Below, piece by piece: positions 1 through 5,043 of a stretch of 5,043 nt of DNA. The stretch is from Gemmatimonadota bacterium. Its GTDB lineage: Bacteria > Gemmatimonadota > Gemmatimonadetes > Palauibacterales > Palauibacteraceae. The stretch spans positions 1 to 5,043 of the forward strand of contig JAMJQV010000367.1 in assembly GCA_023554435.1 (NCBI GenBank). Direction: 5' to 3'. The notes beneath the pieces were generated by a model. That model saw only the letters and a list, made by a program, of their open reading frames with translations. It had not been told where the DNA came from and did no database searches. Position 1 is the first letter of the stretch; each line of letters starts with the position of its first letter. The position numbers and the translations under genes were made by a program.

Positions 1-142
1 GGGCTTTCGTGCGTCTGGGACCATGAACGGCCAATCCAGACTGGCGACGTTACAATGGCCACCCCTACTATGAGCCTGCCGGCAAGACTGCGGCGACTCG
101 TGACAGTGCTGCCCCTCTCCCCCCAATCGACGGAGACAGAAG
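1..142. other. Upstream region of the cupin gene, no supported gene
   Basis: No gene can be supported here. Plus-strand frame 1 is open from the window edge to 222, with an ATG at 55, but it would run out of frame into the cupin gene and its peptide resembles nothing I know. Frame 3 is open from the TGA at 24-26 to a TGA at 144-146, which would overlap the cupin ATG in an ATGA arrangement, but it has no ATG, GTG, TTG or CTG start. A TACTAT at 66-71 is a possible -10 element for the cupin gene, but no convincing -35 hexamer sits at the right distance. The region is probably the cupin promoter and leader, possibly with the decayed end of an upstream gene. Confidence 0.4.
132..135 (+). promoter_or_regulatory. 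Ribosome binding site of the cupin gene
   Basis: GGAG followed by AC lies seven bases before the ATG at 143. This is a standard Shine-Dalgarno core at normal spacing, and it supports that ATG as the start. Confidence 0.7.
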
Positions 143-517
143 ATGAAGCTGAAAAAGGAAGACATTCCGGTAGTCATGCAGGCTCCTGGCATGATCATGC
201 GGTCACAGTCGAACTTCGGTGAGATGACGGTCGTCTACCATCAATTGCCGAAAGGCACCGATTTCACCCCGTTGTTGAAGGGTCTCGACAACGATAGCTG
301 CCACTGCCCTCACTGGGGGTACGTTTTCGAGGGCGTTTTTCGCTTCATCTATGACGATGGGAGCGAAGAGAGCTTCGGAGCTGGTGATGTGTTCTATGCA
401 CCCGCAGGCCACACCGCCATCGTCGATGAGGACCTCAAGTTCATTGACTTCAGCCCCACGCATGAACTCAATGAAGTGATGACAAACGTCGCCGAGAGAA
501 TGGCGGAGATGGGCTAG
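143..517 (+). CDS. Small single-domain cupin protein with Cys/His-rich metal motif
   Basis: This is a 124-residue cytoplasmic single-domain cupin, with no signal peptide or membrane segment. The beta-barrel core covers roughly residues 25-105. Motif 1 is unusual: the canonical HxH is replaced by C53-H54-C55-P-H57, followed by the typical WGYVFEG turn (58-64). Motif 2 is GDVFYAPAGH (81-90), with the expected Gly, Pro and His90. A conserved-looking FSPTHEL segment (103-109) and a short C-terminal helix follow. From memory, a family of small bacterial cupins shares the CxCPHWGYV signature, so the cysteines are probably genuine. The substrate and reaction are unknown; enzymatic and ligand-sensing roles are both possible. 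The gene stands alone and converges on the TPR gene with a terminator between them. Its codons end in A or T more often than those of its neighbours (AAA, GAA, ATT, GTA, GCT and CCT near the start), which may hint at a different history. The start is fixed by the GGAG at 132. The fold call is secure; the function is not. Confidence 0.9.
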   Translation: MKLKKEDIPVVMQAPGMIMRSQSNFGEMTVVYHQLPKGTDFTPLLKGLDNDSCHCPHWGYVFEGVFRFIYDDGSEESFGAGDVFYAPAGHTAIVDEDLKFIDFSPTHELNEVMTNVAERMAEMG

Positions 518-550
518 AGACGGGGGTTCGCCGCCCCGATTGTGTAAAAG

Positions 551-581
551 ACGGTCCTGCCAGCAGCTACGGCAGGGCCGT
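551..581. terminator. Bidirectional hairpin terminator between convergent genes
   Basis: An 11-bp stem is formed by 551-561 (ACGGTCCTGCC) and 571-581 (GGCAGGGCCGT), with one T-G wobble pair on the plus strand and a 9-base loop (562-570). On the plus strand it is followed by TTCTT. On the minus strand it is followed by CTTTTACA, the complement of the AAAAG at 546-550. It begins 33 bases after the cupin stop codon and 41 bases past the TPR gene stop on the other strand, as expected for a shared intrinsic terminator. The minus-strand T-run is slightly better and matches the longer gene. Confidence 0.8.
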
Positions 582-622
582 TCTTCGTGCTGTGCGCCGC
601 AGCGTCACGGACAGTCCCTGGG

Positions 623-2914
623 TCAGCCGGCCAGGAGAGTCTCCAGCGCCGCCCGGGCCTCGTCGTCCTGCGGAAGATCGGGCTCGGCTTCTTCCCACGC
701 CTGCAGGAAGCGGATGTACGCCGCGCGAGCGCGAACCGGCTGGCCGGTCTGCTCGTACAGCTGTCCCAGTCGATAGTTGACGTGGGAATCCCGGAACGTG
801 TACCGGAGCGACTCGAGGTATCGAATCGTCTCCTCCACGTTGCCTTCCGCCTCGTATAGCTCGGCCAGCCAGTTCCGAATCCAGTAGTCGGCCACCCCAC
901 CCGTTCCCTGCAACTCCTCCAGCTGCTCGATGGCCGACAGCCGGTTCGTGGTCGAGACCGAGTAAGCGCGAACGGCGTCGCCCAGCAGGTCGATCTGCCA
1001 GTGGTAGCGACTTGCCCCCACTCGCTCCATCTCATCCTTCAACTGGGGGAGGTACACGGTAACGAGACTGTCCAGGCTCTCACGCTCCCCGGAGCGGACG
1101 AAAGCCTCGCCCAGCAAGGCGGCACAGTGAATTCCGCCCGGACCCAGTTGTAGCTCGCAACCGTCCCACGGGTGCCCGGCGAAGGCCTCGACCGGCAGGG
1201 GCCGGAACATCCCGTTCAGGATCCCGGCTTCCATCCAGGGGTGAACCTCGCCCTCGACGGCCGAGGGCTGTCCGGCCATGAAATGAAGCCAGACCTTGAG
1301 ATCTCCCGCTGGATCCCGCCGCCGGCTGAGCTCATCGAACACTGGCATCATGGCGACGGGTCGCCCCGACGTCTGCCACATGTCGGGGTAGAGGTCGCGG
1401 AGCACGGCATCGTCCACGGTGTCCAGGGCTGCCGTCGCGCGGGCCTGGGCGACCGAATCCCCGAGAATCAGGTCCCGGGATAGAAGGAGCGCCGGGGTCC
1501 GACGTGCCTGAAGAGGCTCGAGCGCTTCCAGCAGTTCCTCCACGCGTGCCGTGTCGCGCTCGATGATGGCCATCTCGACGGCGTGCAGATAGTAGGGGGC
1601 GAAGGAAGGATCGAGCTCGATGGCCCGGTCGAACGCGCGCCGGGCGTCCTCTATCTCGAGGAGGAGATTCCCGCCGTAGTGCGTGTAGAACTCGCCGAGG
1701 AGAAACCATGCCTCGGGATCGTCCGGGTACTTCCGCGTGGCCGCGCGCAGCGGATCGACGCCCTCCAGGTCACCCGCGAGCACGGCCGCGTTGGCCTGTA
1801 CGAGAGTGCGCTCGCGGGGCGGAAGCCGCTCCATGTGGGCCAGGGCGTAGTCGAAATGTTCAGCCGCCTTGTCGCTGGCGATGTTCTCGATCCAGCCGTA
1901 CGCGTCCGCGACCCGGGCGTGTGCCAGGGACATCTCCGGATCCAGCTCGAGCGCCTCTTCGTAAGCCTCGATCGCCCGCTCGAATCGCGCGTTGCGATAC
2001 AGGGCCTCGGCTCTGAGGTACGCGCGAAGGGCCGGGAGAGAGGCGGTGACGATGGCTTGCGTCTGCCGGGTGCTCAGCCCCTCGGCGCCCGCGCTGCGCA
2101 TCAGGGCTTGCATGACTTCCACGCCGAGCTCGTCCACCATGACGAGCACGCTGTCGGCAGGCCCCTCGACCTGGCTGGCACCGATCTCCCGGCCGGTCTC
2201 GACATCGTAGATATCTGCCGCCAGTCGCACGTTCTCGCCCAGCGCCACCGCGCTTCCGGTCATCACGTACTTGGCGCCCGAGCGGCGGGCAACGTCACGG
2301 GCCGTGGCCAGGTCGGCATCGCCGTCTTCGCTCACGGCGTCCCTCCAGCGGGCCATGACCGTGCGGCTGCTAATCGTTCGGTAGCCGCCCACGTCGTCCA
2401 GGCTGGCCGTGAACACGTCCATCATGCCCTCGCGCCACACGTCGAGGCCCTCGCCGCGAACGGTGAACGGGACGATCGCGATGCCCTCGCCGGCCTCGGT
2501 CGCCACGGCCTCGGCGGGCGCGAAGCTCTCTCCACGGTCCTTGATGATGACGTAGAGTCCGGCGAAGCCGAACAGAAGAGAGAACGCCAGCACTCCTCCG
2601 AGGATCGAGTTGCGCCACGTGAACAGGAAGAACGGTTCCGTCTCCGGGTCCGCGACAACTCCCTCGGCCGGGGAGGGCTTCGGGGACTCGGCCGATTCTG
2701 GCTCGGAGCGGCGATTCTGGATGAACGCCGTCGCGATAACAACCGGCAGGCCGATGACCAGAAGAAGGACGGCGAACGGGAAGACCCAGGGCGGCAACCC
2801 CATGTTCTGGGCCAGCACGTCGGCCACCTGGAGTACCACCCACCCCGCTACGAGGTAAATCCCCAGCACCTGCCACAGGGATCGGCGGTGGCCTTCCTGT
2901 ATGAGTCTCTTCAT
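623..2914 (-). CDS. Membrane-anchored TolB/FlgO-like domain and TPR repeat protein
   Basis: This 763-residue protein has three parts. Residues 1-13 are basic (MKRLIQEGHRR) and are followed by hydrophobic segments at about 14-32 and 42-64. A polar, Pro/Ser/Glu-rich loop (66-95) leads to a third segment at about 104-124. Residues 144-270 (starting GIAIVPF) resemble the TolB N-terminal/FlgO-like module found in many bacterial adenylate-cyclase-like, CadC-like and kinase-linked TPR proteins. Residues from about 292 to the end are helical repeats. The clearest TPR units are at 297-330 (ending ALELDP), 401-437 (AIELDP), 676-709 and 710-743. Positive-inside reasoning puts the N-terminus in the cytoplasm and the TolB/TPR part outside the membrane. 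The only two cysteines are C586 and C597. In related lineages I recall this membrane/TolB/TPR module attached to a Ser/Thr kinase; no kinase domain is present here. It is likely a scaffold or sensor, but the partner is unknown. The ATG at 2914 has only a weak purine stretch (AGCGGA) before it. I chose it because it gives a normal short basic N-terminus before the first membrane segment. Confidence 0.85.
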   Translation of the reverse strand: MKRLIQEGHRRSLWQVLGIYLVAGWVVLQVADVLAQNMGLPPWVFPFAVLLLVIGLPVVIATAFIQNRRSEPESAESPKPSPAEGVVADPETEPFFLFTWRNSILGGVLAFSLLFGFAGLYVIIKDRGESFAPAEAVATEAGEGIAIVPFTVRGEGLDVWREGMMDVFTASLDDVGGYRTISSRTVMARWRDAVSEDGDADLATARDVARRSGAKYVMTGSAVALGENVRLAADIYDVETGREIGASQVEGPADSVLVMVDELGVEVMQALMRSAGAEGLSTRQTQAIVTASLPALRAYLRAEALYRNARFERAIEAYEEALELDPEMSLAHARVADAYGWIENIASDKAAEHFDYALAHMERLPPRERTLVQANAAVLAGDLEGVDPLRAATRKYPDDPEAWFLLGEFYTHYGGNLLLEIEDARRAFDRAIELDPSFAPYYLHAVEMAIIERDTARVEELLEALEPLQARRTPALLLSRDLILGDSVAQARATAALDTVDDAVLRDLYPDMWQTSGRPVAMMPVFDELSRRRDPAGDLKVWLHFMAGQPSAVEGEVHPWMEAGILNGMFRPLPVEAFAGHPWDGCELQLGPGGIHCAALLGEAFVRSGERESLDSLVTVYLPQLKDEMERVGASRYHWQIDLLGDAVRAYSVSTTNRLSAIEQLEELQGTGGVADYWIRNWLAELYEAEGNVEETIRYLESLRYTFRDSHVNYRLGQLYEQTGQPVRARAAYIRFLQAWEEAEPDLPQDDEARAALETLLAG

Positions 2915-3034
2915 TGCGGTCCGCTCGCTGCTTTGATTGGCCCGGCCCTCCGGCCGTGACGAGCGCTGAAGTTGGAAGGGTCGGGGATCAAGAGCAACCG
3001 TAAGGCGGCATGAGACGATCCGGGCTGGCCCGCG
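2915..3034. other. Gap between SDR and TPR genes, no clear promoter or terminator
   Basis: This 120-bp gap follows the SDR stop and precedes the TPR start, both genes being on the minus strand. It holds two short GC hairpins: a 5-bp stem at 2943-2956 (CGGCC/GGCCG, loop CTCC) and a 4-bp stem at 3021-3032. Neither is followed by a T-run in the direction of transcription. I find no pair of -35 and -10 hexamers at good spacing. Readthrough from the SDR gene into the TPR gene is possible, but the gap is long for a tight operon and the two products have no obvious shared role. Confidence 0.4.
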
Positions 3035-3799
3035 TCATCGAATGGCGTATCCTCCGTCCACCACGAGAGCCGTCCCCGTGACGAAGCGTGCTGCGTCAGA
3101 CGCAAGAAACACCGCGGCTCCGCCGCACTCGTCGGGTGTTCCGAAGCGGCCAGCCGGCGTCCGGGTCAGAATCTCCTCATAGAGCGGCATCTCTTTGATG
3201 GGCGCCGTCAGGTCGGTGTCGATCCATCCGGGGAGGATGGCGTTCACCTGGATGTTGTGAGGCGCGAGCTCGATCGCGAGGGATTTGGTCAGCTGCATGA
3301 TCCCTCCCTTGGCTGCGGCGTACGACGGAGCAAACGCGGAACCAGAGAGCGAGAAGGTGCTCGCGAGGTTGATGATCTTGCCTGCCTGCCGCTCCGTCAT
3401 CGACTGCGCGGCGTACTTGGCCAAGAGGAAGCACGCCGTCAAGTCGATTTCGATGACGCGATCCCAATCCTCAGGCGAGAGGTCCAGTACCCCGCCGAAA
3501 ACGCCGATAGCCGCGTTGTTGACCAGGATGGACACCGGCCCGAGCTGGCTCTCGACGGCGGCCAGGGCCGGTTGCAGCTGGCTCCGGTCTGCCAGGTCGA
3601 CCTGCATGGCCACAGCCGACGAATCCACTGCCTGAAGGGCTGCCAGGGCTTCAGCGTTCTTGTCGGCATTCCGACCCCAGATGGCGACCTTTGCCCCGGC
3701 CCCCGCCAGGCCGAGCGCGATTCCAAGTCCGATTCCGCCGTTGCCACCCGTCACGACGGCGACCTGGCCGTCAAGGTCGAAAGCCCCGAGATCCGCCAT
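3035..3799 (-). CDS. Short-chain dehydrogenase/reductase (FabG-like SDR)
   Basis: This is a classical SDR of 254 residues, the usual length for the family: a cytoplasmic NAD(P)-dependent oxidoreductase with a Rossmann fold. The cofactor-binding glycine motif TGGNGGIG is at 17-24 and the NNAA motif at 94-97. Ser147, Tyr160 and Lys164 (SYAAAKGG) form the catalytic site, with S-to-Y spacing of 13 as in FabG. PGWIDTDL (190-197) follows the active site and VVDGGYAIR closes the protein. The WGRN after the second strand (41-44), with Arg43 and no acidic residue, leans towards NADP(H). The tetrad Asn expected 28 residues before the Ser is Asp119 (codon GAC). The substrate cannot be read from the sequence; sugar alcohols, hydroxyacyl thioesters and ketones are all open. 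The frame extends upstream to an ATG at 4033, but that extension would run through the divergent promoter region into the neighbouring gene and lacks SDR character. The ATG at 3799, with GGGGG at 3804-3808 before it, gives the normal family N-terminus. Confidence 0.93.
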   Translation of the reverse strand: MADLGAFDLDGQVAVVTGGNGGIGLGIALGLAGAGAKVAIWGRNADKNAEALAALQAVDSSAVAMQVDLADRSQLQPALAAVESQLGPVSILVNNAAIGVFGGVLDLSPEDWDRVIEIDLTACFLLAKYAAQSMTERQAGKIINLASTFSLSGSAFAPSYAAAKGGIMQLTKSLAIELAPHNIQVNAILPGWIDTDLTAPIKEMPLYEEILTRTPAGRFGTPDECGGAAVFLASDAARFVTGTALVVDGGYAIR

Positions 3800-3803
3800 T
3801 CTA

Positions 3804-3808
3804 CCCCC
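3804..3808 (-). promoter_or_regulatory. G-rich ribosome binding site deciding the SDR start
   Basis: On the minus strand GTGGGGGTAGA directly precedes the ATG at 3799, with the G-run four bases from the start codon. It is not a perfect AGGAGG and the spacing is short, but it supports 3799 over the far-upstream ATG at 4033. Confidence 0.45.
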
Positions 3809-3826
3809 ACGTATCAAGTGAACCCG

Positions 3827-3855
3827 ATGGTATGCGTGCACACCACCGTAACCAT
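3827..3855. repeat. Imperfect 29-bp dyad in the SDR leader, possible operator
   Basis: The arms are ATGGT-N4-GTG (3827-3838) and CAC-N4-ACCAT (3844-3855), symmetric around a 5-base centre (3839-3843). Eight of the 12 positions in each arm match. It lies 28-56 bases upstream of the SDR start codon, where an operator for a dimeric regulator could sit. No regulator gene is in the window, and a dyad of this quality could be chance. Confidence 0.25.
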
Positions 3856-3938
3856 GGGGTCGAGGTTCGAGAAGCCCTGCGCGTGCGCTGCCGGCGCCGC
3901 CACTACTAGCCGTCCTCCTGCCGGTCGGTCGGGCGGGA

Positions 3939-3967
3939 AGCCGTTTCCCCACCCCCGTTCGACGGCT
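3939..3967. repeat. Inverted repeat AGCCGT/ACGGCT in the divergent intergenic region
   Basis: A perfect 6-bp inverted repeat is formed by 3939-3944 and 3962-3967, with a 17-base C-rich spacer. A further AGCCGT copy lies at 3908-3913. It abuts the possible promoter of the rightward gene. It may be a regulator site or a weak hairpin; its size alone does not exclude chance. Confidence 0.2.
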
Positions 3968-3970
3968 ATC

Positions 3971-3999
3971 TTGAAACAGTAAATCAATACCACTAATCA
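3971..3999 (+). promoter_or_regulatory. Candidate promoter of the Fe-S oxidoreductase gene
   Basis: TTGAAA at 3971-3976 matches five of six bases of the -35 consensus. Seventeen bases later is TAATCA (3994-3999), a poor -10 hexamer. The surrounding stretch 3971-4013 is far more AT-rich than the rest of the window, as is usual for a promoter in a GC-rich genome. Transcription would then start around 4006-4012, at or just before the start codon, giving a transcript with almost no leader. The -10 assignment is weak. Confidence 0.35.
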
Positions 4000-4011
4000 A
4001 GTTCTGATTAT

Positions 4012-5043
4012 ATGGCCCCGGCACCGGCTGCACAGATGTACCTTGGACTCTCGGGACCGGCCCTCCAACTGCTCCTGCTCGTCCTCTCGTTGGGGGCCTT
4101 CGGTTTCATCATGTGGAGGCGGGTCGTCCTGCTGCGCCTGGGAGCGCCCGATCCTCGACTTGACCACCTGGGGACTCGCCTGAAGAAGCTGCTGGTGGTC
4201 GGTTTCGGCCAGTCTCGACAGCCGAGGTATGCGGTCGCGGGAATACTGCACATACTGATCTTCTTCGGCTTCCTGATCCTCTCCGTCCGGTCCATCACTC
4301 TGATCGGCGAGGGCTTCCGTCCGGGATTCTCGGACATCGGCCCCGGCTACTCCAGCGTAAAGGACGTAACGGCGCTGGTCGTCCTGATCTGCTGCCTGAT
4401 CGCCATCGTTCGCCGGGCCATCTTCCGGCCCGCACGCTACCGCGACCGCTACGCCCACGCCTCCCACGCGCACGAGGCGTACATCATCCTCGGCCTTATC
4501 GCACTGCTGATGGTGGCGGACGCGGTGTACGAGGGAAGCGCCATGGTGCTGGCTGACGCGGACGCCAACGGTTTCCTGCCCCTGGCGTCGGGCGTATCCG
4601 AGGTGCTGGCCGGCCGTTCGACCGGGACGCTGGAGGTGCTCCACCTGGCCGGCTTCTGGGTCCACAATGCCGCGCTGCTGTTCTTCCTCTGCTATCTGCC
4701 GGTCTCGAAGCACTTCCACGTGATTACGGCGCTGCCCAACGTCTTCCACCTGAACCTGAAACCGGTCGGAGAGATCAAACTGCCGCGGCACGACGAAGCA
4801 GACCTGGACAAGCTCGAGGCCCTGGGGGTGGGGAGGCTGGAGGACTTCACCTGGAAGCACATGCTGGACTTCTACACTTGCACGGATTGCGGCCGCTGCT
4901 CGGATCACTGTCCCGCCTATTCCACCGGAACGCCTCTCTCTCCGCGGATGATCAGCATCAAGTGCCGCGACGCCGCGTATTCCGGCTACCCGATCATCGG
5001 AAGACGGAAGCCGAAGGCGGAGCAGCCGGTCCTGGTGGGAGAG
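4012..5043 (+). CDS. Membrane Fe-S oxidoreductase, NarI-like plus HdrD-like (partial, 3' end missing)
   Basis: The frame is open for 344 codons to the window edge without a stop. The N-terminal part has five hydrophobic segments at about 13-35, 73-95, 116-138, 155-173 and 209-231, like the heme-b membrane subunit NarI. Histidines in or next to the membrane (H80, H211, H218, H234, H236) are candidate heme ligands, and LPVSKHFH (229-236) is typical of this fusion family. After a linker comes a [4Fe-4S] motif, C290-x2-C293-x2-C296-x3-C300-P, followed by LSPRM, which resembles GlpC/HdrD-type Fe-S proteins. Known full-length members are roughly twice this long, with a second CxxCxxCxxxCP motif and two CCG domains; those parts would lie beyond the edge. 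Relatives include the EMO/DUF224 proteins that carry electrons from electron-transfer flavoprotein to menaquinone. The start cannot lie upstream because an in-frame TAA sits at 3994-3996. The ATG at 4012 lacks a Shine-Dalgarno sequence; Met9 at 4036 is an alternative and also lacks one. Confidence 0.9.
   Translation, partial: MAPAPAAQMYLGLSGPALQLLLLVLSLGAFGFIMWRRVVLLRLGAPDPRLDHLGTRLKKLLVVGFGQSRQPRYAVAGILHILIFFGFLILSVRSITLIGEGFRPGFSDIGPGYSSVKDVTALVVLICCLIAIVRRAIFRPARYRDRYAHASHAHEAYIILGLIALLMVADAVYEGSAMVLADADANGFLPLASGVSEVLAGRSTGTLEVLHLAGFWVHNAALLFFLCYLPVSKHFHVITALPNVFHLNLKPVGEIKLPRHDEADLDKLEALGVGRLEDFTWKHMLDFYTCTDCGRCSDHCPAYSTGTPLSPRMISIKCRDAAYSGYPIIGRRKPKAEQPVLVGE

Noticed and set aside
55..222. 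A 55-residue plus-strand frame starting at ATG 55
   Set aside because: It overlaps the cupin gene out of frame for 80 bases, has no ribosome binding site that I can see, and resembles no known family.
514..1035. A 173-codon minus-strand frame overlapping the end of the TPR gene
   Set aside because: It is out of frame with the TPR gene and is dominated by Arg, Ser, Thr and Trp. It also runs across the terminator hairpin, as a chance frame would.
2943..2956. Short GC hairpin before the TPR gene as a terminator for the SDR
   Set aside because: The stem is only 5 bp and is not followed by a T-run on the minus strand; such stems are common by chance in GC-rich DNA.
1583..2959. A 458-codon open frame on the plus strand
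   Set aside because: It is antisense to the TPR gene. Its translation is rich in Arg, His, Gly and Asp with no recognisable domain, as expected opposite a strongly GC3-biased gene, while the minus-strand product has clear membrane segments and TPR motifs.
3257..3982. A 241-codon plus-strand frame opposite the SDR gene
   Set aside because: It is antisense to a well-supported SDR and shows no motif of its own.
4007..4012. Perfect TATAAT on the minus strand as an SDR promoter
   Set aside because: The hexamer 17 bases upstream on that strand (CTGTGC) does not resemble a -35 element, and the resulting leader would be about 200 bases. The match lies in an AT-rich patch where it is easily formed by chance.
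3800..4033. N-terminal extension of the SDR to the ATG at 4033
   Set aside because: The extra 78 residues are Arg/Gly/Pro-rich with no SDR character. The extension would cover the divergent promoter region and the first codons of the opposite gene. The ATG at 3799 gives the normal family length.
3997..4908. A 303-codon open frame on the minus strand
   Set aside because: It is antisense to the Fe-S oxidoreductase. Its product is a Gln/Glu/Asp/Arg-rich string without motifs, while the plus strand encodes a coherent membrane Fe-S protein.

Overview
The window is a GC-rich bacterial chromosome segment with strongly G/C-ending codons in three of its four genes. The large membrane-anchored TolB/FlgO-like plus TPR protein, together with a NarI-like/HdrD-like Fe-S oxidoreductase, is most reminiscent of Gemmatimonadota, or of Acidobacteriota and similar soil or marine lineages. 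This assignment comes from recalled family resemblance and is only moderately secure. I see no mobile element, CRISPR array, tRNA or rRNA.

Layout from left to right. Positions 1-142 are a leader with no gene I can support. A small cupin gene (143-517, +) follows, with a clear ribosome binding site. It converges on a 763-residue TPR protein gene (623-2914, -). A good bidirectional hairpin terminator (551-581) lies in the 105-bp gap between them. After a 120-bp gap comes a short-chain dehydrogenase/reductase (SDR) gene (3035-3799, -) on the same strand as the TPR gene. A 212-bp divergent intergenic region (3800-4011) ends in an AT-rich patch. A membrane-bound Fe-S oxidoreductase gene starts at 4012 (+) and runs off the right edge with its frame still open after 344 codons. 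Its antisense strand carries a 303-codon open frame that should not be mistaken for the gene.

How the genes may work together. The Fe-S oxidoreductase resembles the family that passes electrons from electron-transfer flavoprotein (ETF) or similar donors to the menaquinone pool. The divergent SDR is a plausible oxidoreductase of the same metabolism, for example of a hydroxyacyl or alcohol substrate. This link is inferred from position only. The TPR protein is predicted to have three membrane segments and a large extracytoplasmic TolB-like/TPR domain holding the protein's only two cysteines. The cupin appears unrelated to the others.

I do not see convincing evidence of a wholly new system. The points most worth a second look are the unusual Cys/His metal site of the cupin, the Asn-to-Asp change in the SDR catalytic tetrad, the lone cysteine pair in the TPR protein, and the oxidoreductase start, which has no Shine-Dalgarno sequence and is fixed by an in-frame stop 18 bases upstream.
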